Numbered from the stretch's first letter, positions 1 through 12,672 are shown. The stretch is DNA of 64,000 bases from Aureimonas mangrovi (GCF_014058705.1 NZ_CP059692.1:1245001-1309000), one strand, 5' to 3'. Numbers and translations: made by a program. Notes: a model not told the origin generated them from the sequence alone.

Positions 1-391
1 GAGCGGGGCCTATTGCGACGGGCCGGGCGGGCGGCGCCCGATGACGACGCGCGACACGCAAGATCTCGACGAGGCCATCCTCTTCACCACCGCGCCGGAA
101 CTCATGGGCGGCGATCTGGCCGACCGCTTTTCGGCACTCTCTTCCGCCGTCCGTCTGACGCGCTACGGCGCGGACTGCTACGCCTTTGCCCTGCTGGCCG
201 CCGGGCAGGTCGATTTGTGCGTCGAGACCGGACTGCAGCCCTACGACATCGTGGCCCTGATCCCGATGATTGAGAAAGCCGGCGGCGTGATCACGACCTG
301 GGACGGTGGGCGCGCGGAAGAGGGCGGCAGCGTTCTCGCCGCCGCAACTCCCGAGCTGCACGAGCGTGCGTTACGGGTGTTCAACGGCTGA
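1..391 (+). CDS. hisN: Histidinol-phosphatase, inositol-monophosphatase family (C-terminal part)
   Basis: Only the last 129 codons are in the window (frame from base 2, stop at 389-391). The segment YDIVALIPMIEKAGGV followed by TTWDG matches the second metal-binding and substrate region of the HisN branch of the inositol-monophosphatase superfamily, where an Asp after W or Y binds Mg2+. HisN removes phosphate from L-histidinol phosphate in histidine biosynthesis in the cytoplasm. Its 3' end overlaps the convergent hydrolase gene by 11 bp. The family is clear; the choice of HisN over another IMPase relies on this C-terminal motif alone, because the N-terminal catalytic motifs lie outside the window. 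Confidence 0.75.
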   Translation, partial: SGAYCDGPGGRRPMTTRDTQDLDEAILFTTAPELMGGDLADRFSALSSAVRLTRYGADCYAFALLAAGQVDLCVETGLQPYDIVALIPMIEKAGGVITTWDGGRAEEGGSVLAAATPELHERALRVFNG

Positions 392-1469
392 TCGAGGTGG
401 CCATCGGCGCTTCGGAGGGCTCGCTCTGCCGGGCCGGCACAGCCGCCTCCAGTGCTTCCGCAAGCGCCTCCGGCGGTGGGCCGAGTACCTCCGCGGGCTC
501 GGGCATCAGCGAGCCGACGAAGGCCTCGAAGGCGGCGAGGAAGAGTTCGCGATGCTCGTCGGCCTCCTGCAGGAGTTCGTGGCGCGCGCCGGGCAGATCG
601 ATCGCATGGCCCGAGCGCATCCGCCAGGCAAGACGCGAAGCCGCGCGCGAATCCACCACGCGGTCCTCGCCTGCCGTCACGAACAGGGTCGGCGTATGCA
701 GCTTGGCGATCGCATCCGAATCGTCCAGCCGCCGCGCGGCCTTCATGCAGGCGGCGAGCCAGCCCGCCGTCAGGCTAGTGACGAAGAGTTCGGGTGCGGA
801 TTCGACGATCGCCCGATTGCGTTCGAAACGTGCTCGGTCGCTTGTCAGAGGATTGCGGGCGAGCGAGGCCCTTGCGCCGCTGCGCTCGACGCGCCGCAGC
901 GGCACGCGGCCGAGGCCGATCCAGCGCATGAACTGCGTCAGCGGGTAAAGATGGGACATCGGCGGGCGCAGGGCGACGAGCGGCGCACTGAGCACCATGC
1001 GCTCGTACTGTCCGGCCAGGCGCGGGGTGGCGCGCAGCGCGACGAGGCCGCCCAGCGAATGGGCGAGGATCACGCGCGGCGCGGGGCAGCGTGGAAGGAC
1101 GACGTCCTTCGTGAAGGCCTCCAGATCACGGACATAGGTCCGCACGCTGTCGATATGGCCTTTGGAGCGGTTGCGCACCATGCGGTCCGAGCCGCCTTGG
1201 CCGCGCCAGTCGAAGATGGCGACCGTGAAGCCGCGCGCCGTCAGATCCGAGATCGTCTCGAAATATTTCTCGATCGCCTCGTTGCGCCCCTGGAGGAGAA
1301 GCACGGTGCCGCGCGAGGCGCGTTCGGGCTCGACGATGGCATAGCGCAAGCGCTTGCCGCCACGCAGGCCGAACCAGCCGCCTTCGAGGCGCTCGGGCCT
1401 GGGGTTGCCCGCCACGTCCGCGAATTCGGGAGCGTCCTGCGGCGAAGGGGAGCTGTCGGCGGTCAACAT
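381..1469 (-). CDS. Alpha/beta hydrolase, monoacylglycerol lipase / lysophospholipase type
   Basis: A 362-residue serine hydrolase of the PldB/monoglyceride-lipase group. The nucleophile elbow AHSLGG places Ser at about residue 138. The acid is probably the Asp in TAGEDRVVD, and the His lies in PGARHELL near the C-terminus. The oxyanion-side block FDWRGQGGSDR is typical of this group. No signal peptide is visible, so it is probably cytoplasmic or peripheral. An ATG at 1535 would add 22 unconserved residues; the ATG at 1469 fits the family better. It stands alone between a convergent hisN and the terminator of the upstream small secreted gene. The lipid substrate cannot be told from sequence. 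Confidence 0.8.
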   Translation of the reverse strand: MLTADSSPSPQDAPEFADVAGNPRPERLEGGWFGLRGGKRLRYAIVEPERASRGTVLLLQGRNEAIEKYFETISDLTARGFTVAIFDWRGQGGSDRMVRNRSKGHIDSVRTYVRDLEAFTKDVVLPRCPAPRVILAHSLGGLVALRATPRLAGQYERMVLSAPLVALRPPMSHLYPLTQFMRWIGLGRVPLRRVERSGARASLARNPLTSDRARFERNRAIVESAPELFVTSLTAGWLAACMKAARRLDDSDAIAKLHTPTLFVTAGEDRVVDSRAASRLAWRMRSGHAIDLPGARHELLQEADEHRELFLAAFEAFVGSLMPEPAEVLGPPPEALAEALEAAVPARQSEPSEAPMATSISR

Positions 1470-1540
1470 CGTCGTCCGTGTTAGCGCCAAAGCCGAGGCC
1501 TCGCCAGATGCCGATGGTCTCGGGCCGCTCGGCATGGGAC

Positions 1541-1588
1541 AAAAAAAGAGCCTGGCGACGAACGCTCCCGCGCATCGTGCCAGGCTCT
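1541..1588 (-). terminator. Rho-independent terminator of the small secreted-protein gene
   Basis: A perfect 10-bp stem (AGAGCCTGGC at 1547-1556 with GCCAGGCTCT at 1579-1588) is followed on the minus strand by a run of seven T. It lies about 90 bp past the stop of the gene at 1680-2084 and before the start of the hydrolase gene, so it should separate the two transcripts. Confidence 0.85.
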
Positions 1589-1679
1589 GGAAGGAGAAGC
1601 CGAGGACCCCCTTCGAGATCCCCGGCCTCCGACGGCCACAGCGGAAGGGACGGGACGCTGCGACCGCGTTCGGTGCGCC

Positions 1680-2084
1680 TCAACTCAGGTCGAGGCGAAA
1701 CTCCACGCCGTGTGGCCGAGGGCGGCCGTAGTCCCGGCGATCGTTGCTGCGGGCCCAGCCCATGCGCTCACGCGAGACCTCGCGGCCGCTGCGCGCATCG
1801 TAGGCCAGACGGAAGACGGCTCCGTTCGGGCGGACCGCCTCGACGACGTAGCGTCCCCGACGCAAGTGTATGTCGTCGATCTGCGCGAATCCGTCCTTCA
1901 GGACGCGGCGCACGATTTCACGTTCCGCGATTGTGCCTCCAAGACGCTGTGCGCCCCCCAGGAAACTGGGGCCGGTGCCGTCGCGCACGACGTCGACCTT
2001 GCCAGCGGCAGGAGCGTCCGCGAGGGCAGCGCCGGGCGCGGCCACGGAGAGCGTCAGTGCCAGTGCGGTGATCAGCGCCCTCAT
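1680..2084 (-). CDS. Small secreted protein, PepSY-like
   Basis: A 134-residue protein with a clear Sec signal peptide (MRALITALALTLSVAAPGAALA). The start at 2084 is supported by GGAGGTG just upstream; the ATG at 2099 lies within that ribosome binding site. The mature part contains a segment REIVRRVLKDGFAQIDDIHLRRGRY followed by a beta-strand-rich piece (FRLAYDARSGREV), resembling single PepSY-type repeats of alphaproteobacterial periplasmic proteins. The exact function is unknown. It is monocistronic, ended by the strong terminator at 1541-1588, and diverges from the Hsp20 gene. Confidence 0.75.
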   Translation of the reverse strand: MRALITALALTLSVAAPGAALADAPAAGKVDVVRDGTGPSFLGGAQRLGGTIAEREIVRRVLKDGFAQIDDIHLRRGRYVVEAVRPNGAVFRLAYDARSGREVSRERMGWARSNDRRDYGRPRPHGVEFRLDLS

Positions 2085-2200
2085 CGTTTTCACCTCCATC
2101 CTCAGCTCGGGTGAAGGTTTGACACCGGGCGGCTGAACGCAGCCGGAAGGAGGCGTTCATACGGGGTTCACGTACGCGTCGCGAGTGAAGCGGAGAGGCT

Positions 2201-2229
2201 CTTGAACGGTTTCACGGCCGAACCCATCT
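2201..2229 (+). promoter_or_regulatory. Candidate RpoH (sigma-32) heat-shock promoter of the Hsp20 gene
   Basis: CTTGAA at 2201-2206, a 15-nt spacer, then ACCCATCT at 2222-2229. This matches the classical sigma-32 pattern CTTGAA-N13-17-CCCCATNT with one mismatch. Transcription would begin near 2235-2237, giving a leader of about 98 nt before the Hsp20 start codon. Confidence 0.65.
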
Positions 2230-2236
2230 CCCTTTC

Positions 2237-2333
2237 GCGGCCGCCGAAAGGGTCCGCCGACGACCACGGAAGCTGCCGTTTCGGGGCTTTCATCGTCGCA
2301 AATCGCAAACGTTGCTCAACCGAGGACAGTCAC
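2237..2333 (+). promoter_or_regulatory. ROSE-like RNA thermometer in the Hsp20 leader (candidate)
   Basis: The last hairpin would pair TTGCT (2312-2316) with the Shine-Dalgarno AGGA (2323-2326), closed by G2311-C2327, with a 6-nt loop. TTGCT is the conserved U(U/C)GCU of ROSE elements, in which the central G weakens the stem so it melts on heating. Upstream, CGACGA (2258-2263) can pair with TCGTCG (2293-2298) around an inner ACGG/CCGT hairpin (2266-2279). AGGA lies 7 nt before ATG. ROSE elements are known in rhizobial small heat-shock genes; assignment here rests on motif and position only. Confidence 0.6.
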
Positions 2334-2798
2334 ATGCGCCATATCGATTTTGCCCCCCTCTACCGTTCCACCGTCGGCTTCGACCGGCTCTTCTCGATGC
2401 TCGACAATGTCGGGAACGTGGACAACTCGCAGACCTATCCGCCCTACAACATCGAGCGCACCGGCGAGAACGCCTATCGCATCACCATGGCGGTTGCCGG
2501 CTTCGATGAGAGCGAGCTCTCGATCGAATCGCGCGAGAACACGCTCAGCGTGAAGGGTGAGAAGGCCGAGACCGAAGGCGAGGACCGTGAATTCCTCCAT
2601 CGCGGCATCGCCAAGCGTGCCTTTGAGCGCCGCTTCCAGCTGGCCGAGCATGTCGAGGTCAAGGGCGCGAGCCTGAAGCACGGCCTCCTGCACGTCGATC
2701 TCGTGCGGATCATTCCCGAGGCGATGAAACCGCGCCGGATCGACATTGCGGTCGCCGGCAACAACAACGCCAAGGCGATCGAGACCAACGCTGCCTGA
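2334..2798 (+). CDS. ibpA: Small heat-shock protein Hsp20/IbpA
   Basis: A 154-residue alpha-crystallin-domain chaperone. The N-terminus (FDRLFSMLD) and YPPYNIERTGENAYRI are characteristic of IbpA/HspA proteins. The crystallin domain spans about residues 35-130, including LSVKGEK and the FLHRGIAKRAFERRFQL loop, and the C-terminal tail has PRRIDI, the IxI-type anchor. It binds unfolding proteins in the cytoplasm as large oligomers and passes them to DnaK/ClpB. The start at 2334 is set by AGGA at 2323-2326; the reading frame stays open upstream to 2202, but that part is the leader. A heat-shock promoter and ROSE-like element precede it, and a strong terminator follows 23 bp after the stop. Confidence 0.93.
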   Translation: MRHIDFAPLYRSTVGFDRLFSMLDNVGNVDNSQTYPPYNIERTGENAYRITMAVAGFDESELSIESRENTLSVKGEKAETEGEDREFLHRGIAKRAFERRFQLAEHVEVKGASLKHGLLHVDLVRIIPEAMKPRRIDIAVAGNNNAKAIETNAA

Positions 2799-2821
2799 TC
2801 TGAGGCAAAGCGAGAAATGAG

Positions 2822-2850
2822 AAGGCCGGCCCGAGGGGGCCGGCCTTTTT
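2822..2850 (+). terminator. Rho-independent terminator after the Hsp20 gene
   Basis: An 11-bp stem (AAGGCCGGCCC at 2822-2832 with GGGCCGGCCTT at 2837-2847), a 4-nt loop, then a T run. It lies between the convergent Hsp20 and lipoprotein genes and may serve both strands, though the tract on the minus strand is weaker. Confidence 0.9.
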
Positions 2851-2876
2851 CCGTATCCGGATGTCTCGTGACCAGA

Positions 2877-3266
2877 TCAACAGTTGGCGGCGATGCCCTC
2901 TGTGTCGTCGGCCGCGCGCGCCGTCTGACAGGCTGCACTCCGGGTCAGATTGTTAAGGCCTTCGCGGGCCGAATCGAGCGCCTGCGCGCCCTCCTCGCGT
3001 GCCCGCTCCATCGCCGGGCCGGCACGCTCCTGAAGGTCTCTTACGGCAGCACTAGCTGCCTCGCCGGTGGCTCTACCCGCGTCTCCCAGAGCGTCGAGCG
3101 CCTCGCGGCCTTCGCGCTGGACCTCGTTCTCGTTCGCAGTCGGCGCCGTCGCAGCGGGCGGCGTCTCCGGGGTCGACCGCGCTTCGTTGGCGGTATCGTC
3201 ACCGCAGGCCGCGAGCAGAAGCAGCGAAGCGAGGGCGAGGGGCGTCACAGCTTTCAAGGGCGTCAT
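2877..3266 (-). CDS. Small lipoprotein with an alanine-rich helical region
   Basis: A 129-residue protein. The N-terminus MTPLKAVTPLALASLLLLAAC is a lipoprotein signal with lipobox LAAC (Cys21). An acidic, Pro/Thr-rich linker follows, then an Ala/Glu/Arg-rich helical segment from about residue 47 to 105. Three more Cys lie in the rest of the protein: two near the C-terminus (AACQTA, and the final residue) could form a disulfide. No enzyme motif is visible. It is probably a periplasmic or outer-membrane-anchored structural or stress lipoprotein, function unknown. It converges on the Hsp20 gene and shares its terminator region. Confidence 0.75.
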   Translation of the reverse strand: MTPLKAVTPLALASLLLLAACGDDTANEARSTPETPPAATAPTANENEVQREGREALDALGDAGRATGEAASAAVRDLQERAGPAMERAREEGAQALDSAREGLNNLTRSAACQTARAADDTEGIAANC

Positions 3267-3356
3267 CCTGTATCCGTGAGAAAGAGACGTCAGAACCCGC
3301 GCCGCCGCCAGAAGGCAGCGCCGCGGGCCACGTGTTCGGGCATACGGTGCGGGCTG

Positions 3357-3539
3357 TCAGGCGCGCTGGGCCTGCGGCTCGCTTGTCTGACCCGCACGGT
3401 TCGGCTTGGCATTGCTAGCCTCGGTCCAGCCGGCCATCCATTCGGCGCGCAGGCTGGAGCCGACGGGATACTCGCACGAGGACATCGGATGATTGTGCTC
3501 GAAGGCGAGTTTGCCCTGTGCGAACGCATCTTTCGTCAT
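3357..3539 (-). CDS. rmf: Ribosome modulation factor-like small protein
   Basis: A 60-residue protein whose core FAQGKLAFEH, CEYP and EWMAGWTEA matches the ribosome modulation factor family (E. coli Rmf is 55 residues: a short basic N-terminus, then G-x-A-G, C-P-Y, and W-x-x-G-W). Rmf-type proteins bind the 30S subunit and promote dimerised, hibernating 100S ribosomes in stationary phase. The start ATG at 3539 follows an ideal GAGGAGG. The C-terminal 15 residues are polar and unstructured. It lies 59 bp downstream of the aldolase gene on the same strand, with a hairpin directly before its ribosome binding site. The family is likely, but the protein is divergent from the enterobacterial form. 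Confidence 0.75.
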   Translation of the reverse strand: MTKDAFAQGKLAFEHNHPMSSCEYPVGSSLRAEWMAGWTEASNAKPNRAGQTSEPQAQRA

Positions 3540-3551
3540 GGAAGCCTCCTC

Positions 3552-3576
3552 AAGGTTTCTCCTGCGGGAGAACCTT
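3552..3576 (-). promoter_or_regulatory. Hairpin abutting the rmf ribosome binding site
   Basis: AAGGTTTCTCC (3552-3562) and GGGAGAACCTT (3566-3576) form a stem of about 10 bp with one bulge and a 3-nt loop. On the minus strand it sits between the aldolase stop and the rmf Shine-Dalgarno at 3545-3551, which it touches. No T run follows, so it could be an mRNA 5'/3' boundary or a translational control element rather than a terminator. Confidence 0.45.
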
Positions 3577-3598
3577 CGTGGAGCGGTCCCGGTTCCCG

Positions 3599-4648
3599 TC
3601 AGGCGATGGCCTTGGCGAAATCGTCGACATCCTTCTCGCTCGTCGACCAGCTCGTTACGAGGCGCACGAGCTGCTCGTCGGCCTCCACCATCGAATGCGA
3701 AGAGTGCGGCGGGTTCCAGTCGTAGAAGACGGCGCCCTGTGAACGCAGGCGCTCTGCGACGGGCTTCTCGAGGATCGCGAAGACCTCGTTCGTGCGCGTC
3801 GCCCAGGCTTCGCGGGCATGGGTGGACGACCGGATGCCGTCGCGAAGCCGGTCGGCCATCGTGTTGGCGTTTGCAGCGAGGTTCAGCCACAGGCCGTCTT
3901 CCAGATAGGCCATGAACTGGGCGGCCACGAAGCGCGTCTTGGAGAAGAGCTGGGCGCCCCGCTTGCGGATGTAGGGGAACTGGCGCGCCTTCTCCGGATC
4001 GAAGAAGACCACGGCCTCGGCGCACCAGCAGCCGTTCTTGGTGGCACCGAAAGACAGGATGTCGACGCCGAGCTTCCACGTCATCTCGGCCGGCGTCGCA
4101 TTGGACGCGGCCAGCGCATTGGCGAACCGCGCGCCATCCATGTGGAGCGAGAGGTCGTTCTCGTGCGCGATGCGGCCGATCGTCTCGATCTCGGACAGGG
4201 CATAGAGCGTACCCGCCTCGCTCGGCTGCGATATCGAGATCGCCATCGGCTGTCCGGCATGGATGAAGTCCGGCCGGAAGCGGGCGAGCTCGCGCTTGAG
4301 GTGGTAAGGGTCGATCAGCCCGTTGGCGCCGTCCACCGGCGCCATGCGCGCGCCGTGGGTGAAGAATTCCGGCGCGCCGCACTCGTCCTCGATCACATGC
4401 GCCTCGCGGTGGCACAGGACGACGCCGCCGGGACGGTTCACCGCGGCGAAGGAGAGCGAGTTCGCCGCCGTGCCGGTGCCGACGAAGAACACCGCGACCT
4501 CGCGCTCGAAGATCTCGTTGAAGCGTGCTTCCACCGCCTTGTCGAGGCGGCTTGCGCCATAGGCGTCCGCCATGCCTTCGGCATTTGCTGCAAGGGACGC
4601 GGAAATGGCGGGGTGGGCGCCGGACCAGTTGTCGGATGCAAAGATCAT
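3599..4648 (-). CDS. ltaE: Low-specificity L-threonine aldolase
   Basis: A 349-residue PLP enzyme (fold type I, beta-eliminating lyase family) that cleaves L-threonine or allo-threonine to glycine and acetaldehyde. The PLP lysine is Lys204 in SFGATKNG. HMDGAR (about 169-174) is the cofactor-ring motif, and GTGTAAN (57-63) binds the phosphate. Length is normal for the family. The start at 4648 (MIFASDN) is chosen because threonine aldolases begin just before the FASDN block; an ATG 18 nt upstream is possible, and neither has a strong ribosome binding site. It diverges from gltB. Glycine formed here meets the glycine made by the choline island, though the genes are far apart. Confidence 0.88.
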   Translation of the reverse strand: MIFASDNWSGAHPAISASLAANAEGMADAYGASRLDKAVEARFNEIFEREVAVFFVGTGTAANSLSFAAVNRPGGVVLCHREAHVIEDECGAPEFFTHGARMAPVDGANGLIDPYHLKRELARFRPDFIHAGQPMAISISQPSEAGTLYALSEIETIGRIAHENDLSLHMDGARFANALAASNATPAEMTWKLGVDILSFGATKNGCWCAEAVVFFDPEKARQFPYIRKRGAQLFSKTRFVAAQFMAYLEDGLWLNLAANANTMADRLRDGIRSSTHAREAWATRTNEVFAILEKPVAERLRSQGAVFYDWNPPHSSHSMVEADEQLVRLVTSWSTSEKDVDDFAKAIA

Positions 4649-4944
4649 GCGCGGGCCACTATACACTCTTGACGACGGGGTAAAGCAGCAGCGCGCCGAG
4701 GCCGCTTGTGAAAGCGGCGAAACTCTGGCATAGAACGCCCGATAGGTCAGTATTGCTGCCGTAATTTTTCCTTGCCTGGAGGTTCGATGGCGGGGAGAAC
4801 AGGCCGCGCGCGCTGCCGAGGGGACGGCAGCGATACGGGAGAGGCTGCGCGAAAATGCGCAGCCCGATCAGCGAGAATTGTGGTCGACGGCGGCCCTTCC
4901 GGTTCGGGAGGCAGCCGACGACGCCTGAATGGAGACGCGACGCG

Positions 4945-9654
<4,710 letters not shown>

Positions 9655-9846
9655 TCGCGCCGCAGAGACTGATGGCGGCGCCATAGCCGGTGCCGCCCGG
9701 CCCGACGAGGCTGCTGTTCAAGCTTTGGCGTTGCGCACGCCGGGCCGATCTGAAACGAAGTCGATGGCAAGGCCGCGACGAGCGGCGCCGGCCGCGCGCC
9801 TGAGTGAGGCGGCGCCACCGGCGACCGGGAGAATGACGGAGCGAAG

Positions 9847-11301
9847 ATGGGCAAGGTCACAGGGTTTCTCGAGATCGATCGGCAGACGGCGAAGTATCAG
9901 CCGGCCTCCGACCGGATCCGCCATTTCCGCGAGTTCACCTTGCCGATGTCCGACGAAGAGGTCGGCAAGCAGGCGGCGCGCTGCATGGATTGCGGCATCC
10001 CGTACTGCCACGGGCCGACGGGCTGTCCCGTTCACAACCAGATCCCGGACTGGAACGACCTCGTCTATGGCGGCGACTGGGAAGGTGCGATCCGCAACCT
10101 CCACTCGACCAACAACTTCCCCGAATTCACCGGACGTATCTGCCCCGCGCCTTGCGAGGAAGCCTGCACGCTGAACCTTGAGGACATGCCCGTCGCCATC
10201 AAGACGGTCGAGCAGGCGATCGCCGACAAGGCCTACAAGCTCGGGCTCGTGAAGCCGCAGCCGGCCAGCATTCAGACCGGCAAGCGCGTGGCCGTCATCG
10301 GCTCGGGCCCGGCCGGGATGGCCGCGGCGCAGCAACTCGGTCGCGCTGGCCATTCGGTCGAGGTGTTCGAGCGCGAGTCGAAGCCCGGTGGCCTCCTGCG
10401 CTATGGAATCCCCGACTTCAAGATGGAGAAGCACTGGATTGACCGGCGCGTCGAGCAGATGCAAGGGGAGGGCGTTACCTTCCGTTGCGGAGTGAATGTC
10501 GGCGTCGACAAGCCCCTGGCCGAGTTGATCCAGGAATACGACGCCGTTCTTTACTGCGGCGGCGCGGAGCGCCCACGTGAGGCCGGCATCCCGCGCGACG
10601 GCCTGTCCGGCATCCATGATGCCATGCCCTATCTCGTCCAGCAGAACCGGCGAATCGGGCGTGAGAACATCGAGAGCGTTGCCTGGGCGGCGCCGGAGAT
10701 CTTCGCCGCCGGCAAGCATGTCGTGGTCGTCGGCGGCGGCGACACCGCGTCCGACTGCGTCGGCACGGCCTTCCGCCAGGGGGCGGTAAAGGTGACGCAA
10801 CTCGACATCCGCCCGCAGCCGCCGAAGGTTGAGAACAAGCTCGAGGTCTGGCCCTATTGGGCGACCAAGATGCGCACGTCCTCCAGCCAGGCGGAAGGTG
10901 CCGTGCGCGAGTTCCAGATCGCGACGCTCGCCTTCGTCGGCGAGGACGGGCAGCTGACGGGTGTGAAATGCGCCGAGGTGGACGAGAAGCGCCAGCCGAT
11001 CGCCGGTACGGAGTTCATCATCCGCGCCGACCTCGCCTTCATCGCGATCGGCTTTTCGGGCCCGATAGAGGACGGCTTGCTGGCTGACGCCGGCGAGGCG
11101 CTGGAGACGACGCGCGACCGGCGCGGGAATGTCTCGGTGAAGGCCGACGACAAGGGCTACCGCACTTCGATCGACAGGCTCTTCGCGGCCGGGGACGTGC
11201 GGCGTGGCCAGTCTCTCGTCGTCTGGGCGATCCGCGAGGGGCGTCAGGCCGCGCGCGCCATCGATCTTGATCTGATGGGCGCGACGACATTGCCGCGCTG
11301 A
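9847..11301 (+). CDS. gltD: Glutamate synthase small subunit
   Basis: A 484-residue protein. The N-terminal Cys clusters CMDCGIPYC, GCPVHN and CPAPCEEAC bind two 4Fe-4S centres. GSGPAGMAAA near residue 150 is the FAD-binding motif, and GGGDTASDC near 295 is the NADPH-binding motif. GltD takes electrons from NADPH and passes them through FAD and Fe-S to the FMN of GltB. The 192-bp gap after gltB holds no ORF that looks real; cotranscription is likely. The gene ends 7 bp from the convergent DUF459 gene with no obvious terminator between them. Confidence 0.96.
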   Translation: MGKVTGFLEIDRQTAKYQPASDRIRHFREFTLPMSDEEVGKQAARCMDCGIPYCHGPTGCPVHNQIPDWNDLVYGGDWEGAIRNLHSTNNFPEFTGRICPAPCEEACTLNLEDMPVAIKTVEQAIADKAYKLGLVKPQPASIQTGKRVAVIGSGPAGMAAAQQLGRAGHSVEVFERESKPGGLLRYGIPDFKMEKHWIDRRVEQMQGEGVTFRCGVNVGVDKPLAELIQEYDAVLYCGGAERPREAGIPRDGLSGIHDAMPYLVQQNRRIGRENIESVAWAAPEIFAAGKHVVVVGGGDTASDCVGTAFRQGAVKVTQLDIRPQPPKVENKLEVWPYWATKMRTSSSQAEGAVREFQIATLAFVGEDGQLTGVKCAEVDEKRQPIAGTEFIIRADLAFIAIGFSGPIEDGLLADAGEALETTRDRRGNVSVKADDKGYRTSIDRLFAAGDVRRGQSLVVWAIREGRQAARAIDLDLMGATTLPR

Positions 11302-11308
11302 CCTAGCC

Positions 11309-12661
11309 TCAGGGGGCGGCCGCCTCGGACGCCCCGTTCTCCTCGGGCGCCGGCTGCCGGGGCATAACGCCAGAGCGTAGTTCCTCGAGACTGAGCGACC
11401 CGCGCGAGACGATCGCGTTTTCCTGCGTGACCGGTGAGACAGCTCCGCTGCGTCCGCTCCAGTTGAAGCTGTCGGCTCGGCCCGGCCGGCTCTCCGGCGG
11501 ATTTCCTGCAACGACGAGGTTTTCTCGGGCGGACCGCTCGGCGTTGTCGGCGGCCGCCGTCGGCGCGCCGCCCAGAAGTGCGTCGCCCCCGTCGATCGCC
11601 GGGTCGTTGAAGGCGACGGGCGGCGCACTCGTGCGGTTGGCCGGCGGTACGGCGGCAACGGCCGGCAGGTCGCCCTCGGGAAGCTGCTGCGGGGCCAGGC
11701 TGACGAGTAGATCGTCTACGCTCAGACCCAGTGCGCGCATGATCGGCTTTTCAGCATAGTAGGCGAGCTTGGCGGTGCCGGCCGGCGTCAGGGTGATGCC
11801 GTCGGAATTGCGCAGCCGCGCCGGCTGGCCTTCGGTATCCGGGCCGGATGTCGTGAAGGCGCCGTTCGCGTCCACGAAGCCGCCCCAGATGTCCACGAAC
11901 TCCCCATCGACTGAGGACGCGGCCCGTTTGTAAAGGTCGTTCAGGAAGACCATGTCGGCGGTCATCCGGCTCGACTGGAAGGCCGGCATGCCGATCCAGA
12001 CGAGCGGAAGGTCGCGATCCCCCACGATGTCGGCGAGGGCGCGCGTACGGCGCGTGTACTCTTCGGTCCACGCGTCGGAGCGCACGGTCTCGGAAGAGCC
12101 GTCGACGCGCAGGGCCTGACGATCGTTGGAGCCCAGCATTACGACGACGAGTTCGGCATCCGTCTCGTCAATCAGCTTCGGTAGGTTGTCGATCCAGTCG
12201 TAGTAGTCGTCGCGCACCAGGCCCGACGAGCCGTTGGCCTTGCCGACGATGCGGACGTCGCGGTTCGCGGCGGTGGCCTCGGTCAGCCCGCGTGCCAGCG
12301 AGGCGGCCATGAAGTCGCCGACGACGAGGACGTCGCGCGCGTTGTCCGCCTTCTCGACAGGTTCGACCGCAGGGGTGGCCGGGGCGGCGCTTGCCGCGCG
12401 GGAGGAGGAGCGTTGCTGGCGGCGCGGCTGCGCCTGCCGTTGCCGACGCGGCTGCTGTGCGCGCTGGCGCCTCTGTTGCACCTGCGGTTGGGGCGGCGGC
12501 GCGGCCCGCTGGATGGGCGGGCCGAAGATCATCTCGATGACGTTGCGCGGGCGCTCCTGCGCTTCGGCCGGCATGGCGGCCGAGAGGGTCGCCACCGCCG
12601 CGAGCGGAAGGGAAAGGATCAGGATGCGCGCAGGGCGCCTCGTCGTCTTTCGTTCCGCCAT
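11309..12661 (-). CDS. Periplasmic DUF459 SGNH-hydrolase-fold protein lacking catalytic Ser and His
   Basis: A 450-residue protein with a signal peptide (cleavage near AEA-QE, residue 35), an Arg/Gln/Pro-rich linker (about 50-90) and a DUF459/SGNH domain (about 108-310). Block I reads VVGDFMAASL: the GDS serine position (about 117) is Phe. Block III keeps GSND (177-180). Block V reads SDGITLTP, so the usual DxxH histidine (about 290) is Thr. Two of the catalytic residues expected of an active SGNH esterase are therefore absent. The C-terminal 140 residues are low complexity. It starts 11 bp after the lytic transglycosylase stop, so the two are likely one operon. It may be a non-catalytic peptidoglycan or polysaccharide binding partner. 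Confidence 0.8.
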   Translation of the reverse strand: MAERKTTRRPARILILSLPLAAVATLSAAMPAEAQERPRNVIEMIFGPPIQRAAPPPQPQVQQRRQRAQQPRRQRQAQPRRQQRSSSRAASAAPATPAVEPVEKADNARDVLVVGDFMAASLARGLTEATAANRDVRIVGKANGSSGLVRDDYYDWIDNLPKLIDETDAELVVVMLGSNDRQALRVDGSSETVRSDAWTEEYTRRTRALADIVGDRDLPLVWIGMPAFQSSRMTADMVFLNDLYKRAASSVDGEFVDIWGGFVDANGAFTTSGPDTEGQPARLRNSDGITLTPAGTAKLAYYAEKPIMRALGLSVDDLLVSLAPQQLPEGDLPAVAAVPPANRTSAPPVAFNDPAIDGGDALLGGAPTAAADNAERSARENLVVAGNPPESRPGRADSFNWSGRSGAVSPVTQENAIVSRGSLSLEELRSGVMPRQPAPEENGASEAAAP

Positions 12662-12672
12662 TGCATCCTCGG

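Noticed and set aside
2202-2333. N-terminal extension of the Hsp20 protein by 44 codons
   Set aside because: The extension lies on the promoter and leader; the ATG at 2334 has the proper ribosome binding site and matches the family start.
4649-4944. A promoter TTGTGA-N17-CATAGA in the ltaE-gltB divergent region
   Set aside because: The -10 hexamer matches the consensus in only three positions, too weak to list as a feature.
9718-11658. A 646-codon minus-strand frame opposite gltD
   Set aside because: It is antisense to gltD and also crosses into the DUF459 gene in another frame; no domain.
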